64,000 bases of DNA from JAGSOU01 sp049974865 (GCA_049974865.1 JBNGCX010000011.1:10890-74889); one strand, 5' to 3'; positions 35,710-43,787 are shown, counted from the stretch's first letter. Made by a program: numbers and translations. The notes: generated by a model not told the origin, from the sequence alone.

Positions 35710-35739
35710 ACTATATCCGATCCCGGATATGGGCTGCAA
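35710..35739 (-). promoter_or_regulatory. Probable gyrA promoter with embedded inverted repeat
   Basis: On the minus strand a -35 TTGCAG and -10 TATAGT are separated by 18 bases, about 45 bases before the gyrA ATG. A 7-bp inverted repeat (ATATCCG at 35713, CGGATAT at 35724) fills the spacer and overlaps the -10. Gyrase genes are usually supercoiling-controlled, and an operator here would also be possible. Both readings are inferred. Confidence 0.5.
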
Positions 35740-35857
35740 TGGTCCGCGCGGCCTTTCCTGAGCAGCCACGCGGGATGAGTGCTAACATGCTGTTTTCATT
35801 GCAATGTAATTCGTTTCAGGCATCATTTTTCCATAAAACAAGAAAAGGAGGTGAAGC

Positions 35858-36127
35858 ATGAGCATGAGCGAAACCGAAATGATGCTGAAAGGCTACGGGC
35901 TGACCACGGCCGAGTTCTTCTACCACATGCCCGATTACGCGCATGTGCTGAACAGTTTCATCTGGCAGGATTACGACCTCGCGCCGGACCACCCGCGCCT
36001 GTTCCAGTTCATCGAGTTCTGGCAGGAGGAGATCGAGGGCCCCCTGCATTCTGTCCGGTTCACCCACCGCAAGATGATCGCACCCGGCGAGTGGCGCAAC
36101 GTGGTGGGTGAGTTCACGCTGCACTAG
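35858..36127 (+). CDS. usg: Usg family protein
   Basis: This 89-residue protein has the Usg signature: GYGLTTAEFFYHMPDYAHVL, FIWQDYDLAPDHPRL, FIEFWQEEIEGPLHSVR. Usg is a small protein of unknown function, first seen upstream of the trp operon in other bacteria. The ribosome site AGGAGGTGAA is close to ideal, so it is probably abundant. Here it lies divergently from gyrA, not near trp genes in this window. Its last 14 bases overlap the ornithine cyclodeaminase gene coming from the other strand. Confidence 0.86.
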   Translation: MSMSETEMMLKGYGLTTAEFFYHMPDYAHVLNSFIWQDYDLAPDHPRLFQFIEFWQEEIEGPLHSVRFTHRKMIAPGEWRNVVGEFTLH

Positions 36128-37175
36128 GCGCGGCGCCGGCGGCCCGCGTCAGCATGCCGAACAGGTCGCGCGGATCGTCCGGGTCGGCCACCAGGTCGAG
36201 TTGCTGGTGAAGGCCGGTTTCCGTCGCCTTTTCATGGACATAGCGCAGGGCCGAAAAATCCTCGACGGCGAAACCCACGCTGTCGAACAGGGTGATCTGC
36301 CGGTCGCCGAGGCGGCCCGGCGCGGTGCCCGCGATCACCTGCCACAGCTCGGTCACGGGGTGGTCTTCGGGCAGTTGCTGGATCTCGCCCTCGATCCGGG
36401 TCTGGGGCGGGTATTCCACGAATATGTCGGAGCGGTGCAGGATCGCCGGCGCCAGCTCGGTCTTGCCGGGGCAGTCGCCGCCGATGGCGTTGATGTGCAC
36501 GCCGCTGCCGACCATGTTGTCGGTCAGGATGGTGGCGTATTGCTTGTCCGCGGTGCAGGTGGTGATGATCTGCGCGCCCTCGACCGCCTCCTCGGCGCTG
36601 GCGCAGGGCGTGACCCGCAGCCCGGTGCCGGCCAGGTTGCGCGCCGCCTTGTCGGTCGCCGCCGGGTCGATGTCATAGAGGCGCACGGCCTCGATGCCGC
36701 AGACCGCCTGGAAGGCCAGCGCCTGGAATTCCGCCTGCGCCCCGTTCCCGATCATCGCCATGCTCCGCGCCCCCCGCGGGGCGAGGTGCCGGGCCACCAT
36801 GGCCGAGGTCGCCGCCGTGCGCAGGGCGGTGAGCACCGTCATCTCGGTCAGCAGCATCGGGTAGCCGTTGTCCACATCCGCCAAAAGGCCAAAGGCGGCA
36901 ACGGTCTGGCGGCCGGTCTTCATGTTCTTGGGGTGGCCGTTCACGTATTTGAACGCGTAGGACCGCCCGTCAGATGTCGGCATGAGCTCGATCACGCCCT
37001 CGGGCGAATGGGCCGCCACGCGCGGCGTCTTGTCGAAATGCTCCCAGCGGCGGAAATCCTCTTCGATCCGGTCGGCGAGTTCGCGGAGGAACGTGGTCAG
37101 CCCGACATGATGCACCAGTTTCATCATGTTCTCGACCGAGACGAAGGGCACATAGGCGAGATCGGAGGGCGTCAT
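36114..37175 (-). CDS. Ornithine cyclodeaminase
   Basis: The enzyme turns ornithine directly into proline and ammonia with NAD. The 353-residue protein contains the substrate region EMTVLTALRTAATSAMVARHLA, a Rossmann-type segment MAMIGNGAQAEFQALAF, and VGSGVHINAIGGDCPGKTEL, all typical of long proteobacterial OCDs. It starts 11 bases after arginase, so the two form an arginine-to-proline route: arginase makes ornithine, OCD makes proline. The crystallin/alanine-dehydrogenase relatives are less likely given this context. Confidence 0.93.
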   Translation of the reverse strand: MTPSDLAYVPFVSVENMMKLVHHVGLTTFLRELADRIEEDFRRWEHFDKTPRVAAHSPEGVIELMPTSDGRSYAFKYVNGHPKNMKTGRQTVAAFGLLADVDNGYPMLLTEMTVLTALRTAATSAMVARHLAPRGARSMAMIGNGAQAEFQALAFQAVCGIEAVRLYDIDPAATDKAARNLAGTGLRVTPCASAEEAVEGAQIITTCTADKQYATILTDNMVGSGVHINAIGGDCPGKTELAPAILHRSDIFVEYPPQTRIEGEIQQLPEDHPVTELWQVIAGTAPGRLGDRQITLFDSVGFAVEDFSALRYVHEKATETGLHQQLDLVADPDDPRDLFGMLTRAAGAAPSAA

Positions 37176-37186
37176 GGCGTCACCTT

Positions 37187-38116
37187 TCAGTTGTAGCTGC
37201 GGGTGGGGCGGTCGAAGACCTGGCGGCCCAACAGCGAGGCGGTGAGGTCCACCATCAGCTTTGCCGTGCGGCCGCGTTCGTCGAGAAAGGGGTTCAGTTC
37301 CACGAGGTCGAGCGAGGTGACGAGCCCGCTGTCGTGCAGCATCTCCATCACCAGGTGCGCCTCGCGGAAGGTGGCGCCGCCGGGCACGGTGGTGCCCACC
37401 GCCGGGGCGATCGCGGGATCGAGGAAATCGACGTCGAGCGAGACATGCAGCAGCCCGCCCTCGACCGCGACCCGGTCCAGAAAGGCGCTGAGCGGCGCGG
37501 CGATGCCGCTCTCGTCGATGGAGCGCATGTCGTGCAGGGCGATCGCGGTCCCGCGCAGCGCCGCGCGCTCCGCCGCATCGACGGACCGGATGCCCAGCAG
37601 GCAGACATTCTCTTCCGGCACCGGCGCGGGCAGCGGCGGAAAGGCATCGAAACCGGGCTGGCCGGTGGCATAGGCCACCGGCGTGCCATGCAGGTGGCCC
37701 GAGTCCGAGCTGTCCGGCGTGTGGAAATCGGAATGCGCGTCCAGCCACAGCACGAATTGCGGCCGGCCCGCGGCCCGCGCATGGGCCGCCACGCCCGCCA
37801 CCGTGCCCAGCGACAGCGCGTGGTCGCCGCCCAGGAAGACCGGCAGGCCCTGCGCCATGGCCTGCTGCGCGGCGACGCTCAGCGCTTCGGTCCAGGCCAC
37901 GGTTTCGCCCAGCCCGTGAAGCGCCGGGTTCTCGGCCCGCAGGGCGCGCTGCGGCGCGGGGGCGAGGTTGCCCAGGTCGCGGACCTCGTGGCCCAGCCCG
38001 GCCAGCGCCGCGGCCAGCCCGGCGGTGCGGTAGGCGTCGGGCCCCATCAGGCATCCGGCGCGGCGCTTGCCGCAATCGACCGGCGCGCCGATCAGTAGGC
38101 AGGTCTTGCGGGTCAT
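37187..38116 (-). CDS. Arginase
   Basis: Arginase splits arginine to urea and ornithine using two Mn ions. The 309-residue protein has GGDHALSLGT (metal His and conserved Asp), the WLDAHSDFHTPDSSDSGHLHG cluster and SLDVDFLDPAIAPAVGT with the last metal Asp pair. The GHLHG and SDSG segments fit arginase better than agmatinase. It is followed by ornithine cyclodeaminase in the same operon, and the Lrp-type gene upstream is divergent, the standard arrangement for an arginine-responsive regulator. Confidence 0.93.
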   Translation of the reverse strand: MTRKTCLLIGAPVDCGKRRAGCLMGPDAYRTAGLAAALAGLGHEVRDLGNLAPAPQRALRAENPALHGLGETVAWTEALSVAAQQAMAQGLPVFLGGDHALSLGTVAGVAAHARAAGRPQFVLWLDAHSDFHTPDSSDSGHLHGTPVAYATGQPGFDAFPPLPAPVPEENVCLLGIRSVDAAERAALRGTAIALHDMRSIDESGIAAPLSAFLDRVAVEGGLLHVSLDVDFLDPAIAPAVGTTVPGGATFREAHLVMEMLHDSGLVTSLDLVELNPFLDERGRTAKLMVDLTASLLGRQVFDRPTRSYN

Positions 38117-38215
38117 CGTCGGTATCCGGTTCGGGTTGCGTTAACCGGGTTTCATCACCGAAATGCGTTGGATTGAAGCCGCCATTTCGCGCATCTTGCA
38201 CGGGTTGTCGCCGAT

Positions 38216-38671
38216 ATGTCAGGAAAGACCGCCGAAATGGACGATACCGACCGCCGACTGCTCGCCGCGCTGCGCCGCGATTCCCGCGCAGCGCTTTCCG
38301 ATCTCGCGGCCGAGCTGGGCATCTCGCGCGCGACGGTGCGCACCCGGATCGAGCGCCTGCGCGCGCGCGGCGACATCCTGGGCTTCACCGTGCTGACGCC
38401 CGCCGACGTCGCGCAAAGCCCGGTGCGCGGGATGATGCTGCTGGGGATCGAGGGGCAGGGCACCGAGCGGATCGTCCACCAGCTCACCGGCCTGCGCGCG
38501 GTCCAGGCCGTGCATTCGACCAACGGCAAATGGGACCTGATCGTGGAGCTGGGCACGGACACCCTGGAAGAGCTGGATCGCGTGCTGGTGGAAATTCGCA
38601 AGCTCGACGGCGTCACCACCAGCGAGACCAACCTCCTGCTCTCCACCCGCAAGGGGGTGCGGCGGCGCTAG
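38216..38671 (+). CDS. Lrp/AsnC-family transcriptional regulator
   Basis: This is a small feast/famine regulator. The 151-residue protein has an N-terminal winged HTH (LSDLAAELGISRATVRTRIERLRARGDI, about residues 27-54) and the C-terminal RAM ligand-binding domain. Divergent placement next to arginase and OCD implies it senses arginine or ornithine and controls them. An alternative start is ATG 38237 (MDDTDRRLL), where family conservation begins. Its stop overlaps the convergent dsbB gene by 4 bases. Confidence 0.9.
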   Translation: MSGKTAEMDDTDRRLLAALRRDSRAALSDLAAELGISRATVRTRIERLRARGDILGFTVLTPADVAQSPVRGMMLLGIEGQGTERIVHQLTGLRAVQAVHSTNGKWDLIVELGTDTLEELDRVLVEIRKLDGVTTSETNLLLSTRKGVRRR

Positions 38672-39132
38672 CGGGCGCGGGCCGCCATCAGCCACAGCCC
38701 GGCGAAGAGCAGCGAGGCCAGGGCGTTGTAGCTGGCCATGGACAGGCCGAACATCTCCCAGGGGACGACGTCGCACATCACGATGTCGGTCGGGGCGTCG
38801 AAATTCAGCAGATCGCCGCCCGACAGCCCGCTCAGCGCGCCGCCGTCGCCGGTGCAGGAGCTGGGCCCGGCCCACCATTTCCGCTCCACCCCGGTGTGAT
38901 AGGCGCCGATCGCGGCGGTGCTGAGCGCGGCAACACTGCCGAGCGCGGGCAGGGCGGGGCCGCGCGTCGCCAGCGCCAGCGCCCCGATCAGGATCGCCGC
39001 GCCATGCGGCCAGCGCTGCCACAGGCACAGCTTGCAGGGCGCCAGCGCCCCGAGATACTGGAACCCGAGGGCCCCCAGCAGAAGCGCCAGCGAGCCGCCG
39101 GCGGCCAGAAGGATCAGGGTGCGGCGGGTCAT
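38668..39132 (-). CDS. dsbB: Disulfide bond formation protein DsbB
   Basis: DsbB is an inner-membrane protein that reoxidises DsbA and passes electrons to quinone. The 154-residue protein has four membrane segments, the first catalytic pair CKLC (C33, C36) and a second pair in PSSCTGDGG and IVMCDVVPWEMFG. It overlaps the upstream YqaA-type gene by 4 bases. The first active-site pair uses CKLC, a known DsbB variant. Confidence 0.9.
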   Translation of the reverse strand: MTRRTLILLAAGGSLALLLGALGFQYLGALAPCKLCLWQRWPHGAAILIGALALATRGPALPALGSVAALSTAAIGAYHTGVERKWWAGPSSCTGDGGALSGLSGGDLLNFDAPTDIVMCDVVPWEMFGLSMASYNALASLLFAGLWLMAARAR

Positions 39133-39707
39133 AGGTATCTCACCAGGTAGAAGCCTCCGATCAGGGCTATCACGAAGATCACGAAGATCAAGTTCAGCCA
39201 TTTCTCGATGAAAACGCGGATGGGCGCGCCGAATTTCCACAGCAGCGCCGCCAGGATGAAGAACCGCGCCCCGCGCGCCACCACGCTGGCCAGCATGAAC
39301 ACGCCCAGGTTCAGCCCGGTGGTGCCCGACAGGATGGTGATCACCTTGTAGGGGAAGGGCGTCATCCCCGCGATCAGCACCGCCCAGGCGCCGTAGTCGT
39401 TGTAGCGGGCGCGGAACTCGTCGAAATAGGCGTCCTTGCCATAGAACTCCAGCACCGGGCGGCCGACGCTTTCGAACAGGCCCCAGCCGATGTAATAGCC
39501 CAGCAGCCCGCCGATCACCGAGGCCACCAGCGCCACGCCCGCGATCACCCAGGCCCGGCGGGGCTGGGCGATGATCATGGGGATCATCAGCACGTCGGGC
39601 GGGATCGGAAAGACCGAGCTTTCCACGAAAGACACCACCGCCAGCGCCCAGAGCGCATAGCGGCTTTCGGCCAGCGAAATCGTCCAGTCATAGAGCCCGC
39701 GGATCAT
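39129..39707 (-). CDS. YqaA/DedA-family (SNARE-associated) membrane protein
   Basis: The 192-residue protein has the DedA-like core: FPIPPDVLMIPMI re-entrant helix, then GLLGYYIGWGLFESVG and GMTPFPYKVITILSGTTG with the conserved Pro-rich half-helix. YqaA/DedA proteins are involved in lipid or membrane-potential homeostasis, and some are undecaprenyl-phosphate flippases. It overlaps dsbB and is divergent from tRNA-Leu. ATG 39707 is preferred to an ATG ten codons upstream. Confidence 0.86.
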   Translation of the reverse strand: MIRGLYDWTISLAESRYALWALAVVSFVESSVFPIPPDVLMIPMIIAQPRRAWVIAGVALVASVIGGLLGYYIGWGLFESVGRPVLEFYGKDAYFDEFRARYNDYGAWAVLIAGMTPFPYKVITILSGTTGLNLGVFMLASVVARGARFFILAALLWKFGAPIRVFIEKWLNLIFVIFVIALIGGFYLVRYL

Positions 39708-39778
39708 CCCGCTCTCCTGCAAGGTTGCGCGGCCCATGCAGCATGTCCGGCCCCCGGGGTCAAGCCGCGCGAGCGGCG

Positions 39779-39807
39779 TTGACCGCCGCCACGGGCCACG
39801 CTACACC
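39779..39807 (+). promoter_or_regulatory. Probable promoter of tRNA-Leu
   Basis: TTGACC and TACACC are separated by 17 bases, with the -10 ending 10 bases before the first tRNA base. Spacing and position are as expected for a stable-RNA promoter. Confidence 0.55.
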
Positions 39808-39817
39808 GCCCGGGCTG

Positions 39818-39903
39818 GCCCGAGTGGCGGAATGGTAGACGCAGGGGATTCAAAATCCCCCGGTAGCAATACCGTGTGGGTTCGAGTCCCACCTCGGGCA
39901 CCA
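39818..39903 (+). tRNA. tRNA-Leu (anticodon CAA), CCA encoded
   Basis: The acceptor GCCCGAG pairs with CTCGGGC, the anticodon stem GGGGA/TCCCC encloses TTCAAAA with anticodon CAA, and a long variable arm (CGGTAGCAATACCG) marks a class II tRNA. The T arm GTGGGTTCGAGTCCCAC and the encoded CCA complete the gene. It reads the codon UUG. A degraded mobile-element gene begins within about 140 bases of its 3' end. Confidence 0.97.
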
Positions 39904-40039
39904 CTTTAAAAACAATGGCTTACGCGATTTCCAGTTCGCCACGGACCTGCGCAATCGGCGGCCACTCCCACGCGCCGCTCCCACAGTCTCGGTCTGTTCA
40001 TGTTCTGGTCCGGCGATTCTGTGACTTTGGAATATGTTG

Positions 40040-40354
40040 TTAAGCTGCGCAGGCAACGAGAGCAGCATCGCGGGCTCCATTCCGTTCAGCAGACGTGCTG
40101 CCCATTTCTCTTACTTTTGCTAAGTAAGCTGCGCGAATGTCGGACTCTGATGCATCTGGAGATACACCAAGTATCGCCCACCAAGTCGACAGATGATCAT
40201 CGCTCACCATATCTGGTGAGGGCAGGGCCTCTAAACCGGAAAAGGCTGCGGCAACCATGTCTCCTGTCCCCCAAGGCTCAATGCCTCGACGCGTTGCAAT
40301 CGTCTTCTCGATGGCTTGACCATTGTCTTTAACTCTGTCCCGACGATCACAGGA
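40040..40354 (-). pseudogene. 5'-truncated J-domain protein gene of the mobile-element type
   Basis: The surviving 100-odd codons begin abruptly with a CDRRDRVKDNGQAIEKTI segment. In intact relatives carried by prophages and integrative elements, a similar stretch lies in mid-protein after a roughly 80-residue N-terminal part. The J-domain-like STWWAILGVSPDASESDIRAAYLAKV follows near the C-terminus. The HPD motif is not evident, so J-function is probably lost. The N-terminal half is missing and the next bases belong to an nnrS fragment. Base composition is lower in GC than the flanks. The family call rests on my memory of the conserved CDRxDRVxDN block. Confidence 0.6.
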
Positions 40355-40361
40355 GAAGCAC

Positions 40362-40706
40362 ATGGGAACGGCCATGCTGGGTGTCGGTCAGGAAGTGGCC
40401 GCGCTGCATGTGCTGGCGATCGGTTGCGTGGGCGGCATGACATTGGCGGTCATGAGCCGGGCCACGCTGGGCCATGCGGGGCGGCCACTGGTGGTGCCGG
40501 GACCGTTGGCGCTGGGTTACGGCCTTGTCGTGACGGCCGCCTTGACCCGCTGGGCCGGCGCGGTGCTGCCGGGCAGCTGGTATCTTCCGGCAATGCTTGT
40601 CTCCGGTGCGTTGTGGCTGATTGCCTTCACGCTGTTCCTGGTGACGTTGGCACCGGCCTTGCTGGGGCCGCGGGCCGATCGGGCGCCTGCCGCAGCGGCG
40701 CCGTGA
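40362..40706 (+). pseudogene. 3' fragment of nnrS (NO-related heme-copper membrane protein)
   Basis: The 114-residue product matches the C-terminal part of NnrS: HVLAIGCVGGMTLAVMSRATLGHAGRPL and a last pair of membrane helices. Full NnrS has about 400 residues and 12 helices, so at least two thirds are missing at the 5' side. The sequence meets the J-domain remnant on the other strand at about 40355-40365. An AGGAG site precedes the ATG, so a three-helix stub may still be made. NnrS is usually controlled by NnrR-type regulators, and such a regulator is the next gene. A functional short protein cannot be excluded. Confidence 0.65.
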
Positions 40707-40768
40707 TCCAAGGGGCGGCCGCGTGCCGTGGGCGGGGCCATGGCCGCGCGCGGCGCGGCGCTAGTTGT

Positions 40769-41476
40769 TCAGCGCGCCTTGTTCCAGGCGGTGGCCGGGT
40801 CCTCCTCGGTATAGTCGCGCAGGCGCGCGACGTCGTCGATGACCGCGCAGTTCTTGGCGATCTTGACGCCCACCGAGCGGAGCTTGGAAAAGGTGCGCGA
40901 CAGGCTTTCCGGTTTCATGCCGAGGCGGCCTGCGATCAGGATCTTGTCGTAGGGCAGGGTGACGGTGCAACCGCCCGCATCGCAATCGGAAAGCTCCAGA
41001 AGGAACTCCGCTACCCGCTGCGCGCCGGTCTGGCCCTTGATCTGTTCGAGCTGATTGACCAGCGAATGCAGGTGCTGAAAGGTCGAGCCGAGGATCGACA
41101 TGCAGACCTCGGGCCGTTCCTTCATCGTCGATACCAGGACGCTGGTGGGTATCTTCAGGAGTTGGCAGTCCGTCACGGCCTCGGCCGACACCGGGTAGGC
41201 AAGATCGCGCAGCGCGACCGCCTCGCCGAAACTGTGGCCCCTGGTGAAAACGCCGACCACCGCCTCGCTGCCATTAAGGGAAATCCGGTAGAGCTTGACC
41301 CATCCGTCCAGCACGATGTGGATCGCGTTCGCAGGGTCGCCCTGAAAGAACAGGGTATCGCCGCGGTGGACGTCCTTCCAATGTGCTGCCTCCAGCATGC
41401 TGTCGGAAATGTCGTCGGGAAGGCTCCTCAGCAAGAGGGAGTTCCTGGCGATCTCCCGGTGCTTGTGATTCTCCAT
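40769..41476 (-). CDS. Crp/Fnr-family regulator, DNR/NnrR-like
   Basis: The 235-residue protein has the cyclic-nucleotide-type barrel (RGDTLFFQGDPANAIHIVLDGWVKLYRI) and a C-terminal HTH with the recognition segment LIAGRLGMKPESLSRTFSKL. There is no N-terminal cysteine set for a 4Fe-4S cluster, so it is not FNR itself. The SLSRTFS helix and size suit the nitric-oxide-responsive DNR/NnrR group, or a related nitrate regulator. It stands between the nnrS fragment and ubiX, in the anaerobic island. ATG 41476 is preferred over one 15 codons upstream. Confidence 0.85.
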   Translation of the reverse strand: MENHKHREIARNSLLLRSLPDDISDSMLEAAHWKDVHRGDTLFFQGDPANAIHIVLDGWVKLYRISLNGSEAVVGVFTRGHSFGEAVALRDLAYPVSAEAVTDCQLLKIPTSVLVSTMKERPEVCMSILGSTFQHLHSLVNQLEQIKGQTGAQRVAEFLLELSDCDAGGCTVTLPYDKILIAGRLGMKPESLSRTFSKLRSVGVKIAKNCAVIDDVARLRDYTEEDPATAWNKAR

Positions 41477-41638
41477 GCCTCTTCGCCGAAGCGCCTCGCT
41501 GTTTCCACGGCGTGGGGCCACCCGTTTCAGCGTGCATGTAGGCGCAGGTCCGCGATGCGTTCAAGAGGCGCAGGCGCGGCCGATAGACGCTTTCGCCGCG
41601 GTGCCGGGCCTCGGCTCCTGCCCGGCATGGCCGGGGGC

Positions 41639-42214
41639 TCAGTTTTCGTGCGGTTGCCAGGCCTGCGCGGCCGGCGGTGAAAGGCGCAGCAGGTCCACCG
41701 CGCGGGCCGCGATCTGGTCCACCGCGGCGTCAAGGCTGTCGGGGCGAAGATAGAAGGCGGGCACCGGCGGCAGCACGATCGCGCCCATCTCGGTCACCGC
41801 GGTCATGTTGCGCAGATGCGCAAGGGTCAGCGGCGCCTCGCGCGTCAGCAGCACCAGCGGCCGGCGCTCCTTCAACTGCACGGCCGCTGCGCGGGTCAGC
41901 AGGTTGTCGTCCAGGCCGGTCGCGATCGCGGCGAGGCTGCGCATCGAGCAGGGCGCCACGATCATGCCCGCCACAGGGGCGGAGCCCGAGGCGACAGGCG
42001 CGCCCACATCCCGGATGGGGTGGCGCCGCGAAACCTGTCCGGTCAGCCGGGCCAGCGCGCCCTCTCCGCATTCCTCGGCCAGGGTGCGCTCCGCGGTCGG
42101 GCTGACGACGAGATCCGTCGCCGCGCCGATGGAGGCGAGCCGTTCGGCCACGGCCAGGGCCAGCGCCGCGCCCGAGGCGCCGGAGACGCCCAGAACCACC
42201 CGCGGCGCGCTCAT
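41639..42214 (-). CDS. ubiX: Flavin prenyltransferase UbiX
   Basis: UbiX attaches a dimethylallyl group to FMN, giving the prenyl-FMN cofactor of UbiD. The 191-residue flavoprotein has VVLGVSGASGAALA at the start, the PCSMRSLAAIATGLDDNLL segment and TREAPLTLAHLRNMTAV. Its start overlaps the ubiD stop by 4 bases, so cofactor and enzyme genes are coupled. The ubi genes around it point to ubiquinone, not to another UbiD-type decarboxylation. Confidence 0.94.
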   Translation of the reverse strand: MSAPRVVLGVSGASGAALALAVAERLASIGAATDLVVSPTAERTLAEECGEGALARLTGQVSRRHPIRDVGAPVASGSAPVAGMIVAPCSMRSLAAIATGLDDNLLTRAAAVQLKERRPLVLLTREAPLTLAHLRNMTAVTEMGAIVLPPVPAFYLRPDSLDAAVDQIAARAVDLLRLSPPAAQAWQPHEN

Positions 42215-43740
42215 CGCGACAGCTCGGGCAGGTGCCGCGCCACGAGGTCGGCGGCAAAGGCGGCGTCCGTGGGCTCGGTGCGCATCACCTCGCCCCATTC
42301 GCGGCCGGTTTCGGGGCCAATCTTGGTGGTGGCGTCGATCCCCATCTTGCCTGCCAGGCCGGGCTCGGGCGAGGCGAAGTCGAGATAGTCCATCGGCGTG
42401 CGGTCCAGCAGCATCACGTCGCGGGCCGGGTCCATGCGCGTGGCCAGTGCCCAGGCGATGTCGTCCCAGTTGCGCGGGTCGATGTCGTCATCCACGACCA
42501 CGACCAGCTTGGTGTAGCTGAACTGCGGCAGCATCCCCCACAGCGCCATCATCACGCGGCGGGCCTGGCCGGGATAGCGCTTGTCGATGCTGACCACCGC
42601 GATGCGGTAGGAGCAGGCCGCCGGGGGCAGCCACAGGTCGCGGATCTCGGGAATCTGGGCGCGGATCACCGGCAGGGCGAGGCGGTTGAACACTTCGCCG
42701 ATGATCGAAGGTTCATCCGGCGGGCGGCCGGTATAGGTGGTCAGGTAGAGCGGATCGCGCCGGTGGGTGAGGGCGGTCACCTGCATCACCGGGAAGGGCT
42801 CGGCCGCGTTGTAATAACCGGTGTGATCGCCGAACGGGCCTTCGGGGGCGGTCTCCTGGGGCGAGACCCAGCCCTCCAGCACGATCTCGGCATCGGCGGG
42901 CACCAGCATGGGCACGCTGCGGGCGGGCACCAAATGGGGCCGGCTGCCGCGCAGCACGCCCGAGAAATTCAGCTCCGACACGGTCTCCGGCAGGGGCAGG
43001 GCGGCGGACAGGAGCGTGGCCGGATCGGCGCCCAAGACGATAGCCACGGGCATCGGCGCGCGGTGCCGCTGCCAGCCGCGGTGATGCGCGGCGCCGCCGC
43101 GATGGGCCAGCCAGCGCAGGATAAGCCGGTTCCGGTCCAGGACCTGTGCCCGGTAGATGCCGGCATTGTAGAGCGCTGGCGCATCGGGGGCGCTGCCATG
43201 GGGCCGCGTCAGAACCACCGGCCAGGTGATCAGCGGCCCGGCATCGCCCGGCCAATGGGTTTGCACGGGCAGCACGCCCAGATCCACGGTTTCGCCTTCC
43301 AGCACCACCCGCTGCACAGGGGCTGCGCCGCCGATCTTGGGCCGCGTCATCAGTGCCGCCTGGAGCATCGGCCAGCGTTTCAAGGCATCGCGGATCCCGT
43401 CCGGGGGCGGCGGGCTGCGCAGCGCGGCCAGGAAGGCGCCCAACTCGTCCAGGTCGTCGGGGTGGCGGCCAAGCCCCGCCGCCACCCTCTGGGTCGTTCC
43501 GAAGAGGTTGCACAGCACCGGCATGGTCGCGCGCCTGCCATCCGCCAGCAAGGGATGGTCGAAGCGCAGCACAGGCCCGGCTGCACGCAAGACCCTTTCA
43601 TGCACCGCCGTCATCCTGTGGCGGATCTCCACGGGCTCCGCGATCGCTCTCAGATCGCCGTGCATCTCGGCCCAGGCCAGGAACGCGCGGAGGTCGGGGA
43701 ATCGGGAATGGGCGCGACTGGTGGGCTGCACGGCGATCAT
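42211..43740 (-). CDS. ubiD: 4-hydroxy-3-polyprenylbenzoate decarboxylase UbiD
   Basis: UbiD removes the ring carboxyl group from 4-hydroxy-3-polyprenylbenzoate with prenyl-FMN. The 509-residue protein has the substrate/cofactor segments WPMLQAALMTRPK, PLITWPVVLTRPHG, ELNFSGVLRG and GPFGDHTGYYN. The late block ITIDKRY-like SIDKRYPGQARRVM is also present. The length fits. The gene starts 105 bases from the divergent ubiT, and the gap holds an FNR-type palindrome, so it is probably induced without oxygen. Confidence 0.93.
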   Translation of the reverse strand: MIAVQPTSRAHSRFPDLRAFLAWAEMHGDLRAIAEPVEIRHRMTAVHERVLRAAGPVLRFDHPLLADGRRATMPVLCNLFGTTQRVAAGLGRHPDDLDELGAFLAALRSPPPPDGIRDALKRWPMLQAALMTRPKIGGAAPVQRVVLEGETVDLGVLPVQTHWPGDAGPLITWPVVLTRPHGSAPDAPALYNAGIYRAQVLDRNRLILRWLAHRGGAAHHRGWQRHRAPMPVAIVLGADPATLLSAALPLPETVSELNFSGVLRGSRPHLVPARSVPMLVPADAEIVLEGWVSPQETAPEGPFGDHTGYYNAAEPFPVMQVTALTHRRDPLYLTTYTGRPPDEPSIIGEVFNRLALPVIRAQIPEIRDLWLPPAACSYRIAVVSIDKRYPGQARRVMMALWGMLPQFSYTKLVVVVDDDIDPRNWDDIAWALATRMDPARDVMLLDRTPMDYLDFASPEPGLAGKMGIDATTKIGPETGREWGEVMRTEPTDAAFAADLVARHLPELSR

Positions 43741-43773
43741 GGGAAAAGAATAGCAGGTGGGCCGGAGCGAAAA

Positions 43774-43787
43774 TTGACAATTGTCAA
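43774..43787. promoter_or_regulatory. FNR/DNR-type palindrome between ubiD and ubiT
   Basis: TTGACAATTGTCAA is a perfect 14-base palindrome matching the Crp/Fnr-family anaerobic box (TTGAY-N4-RTCAA). It lies 34 bases before the ubiD start and 59 bases before ubiT. It may serve both arms. The protein that binds (FNR, one of the two regulators in this window, or another) is not known. Confidence 0.75.

Noticed and set aside
32797..35778. 993-codon plus-strand frame
   Set aside because: It lies wholly opposite gyrA, which has all catalytic motifs; composition is that of a shadow frame.
39850..40080. Minus-strand frame through the tRNA with a WDSNPH-type peptide
   Set aside because: Its end is the antisense translation of tRNA-Leu, a well-known false protein; the rest has no recognisable domain.
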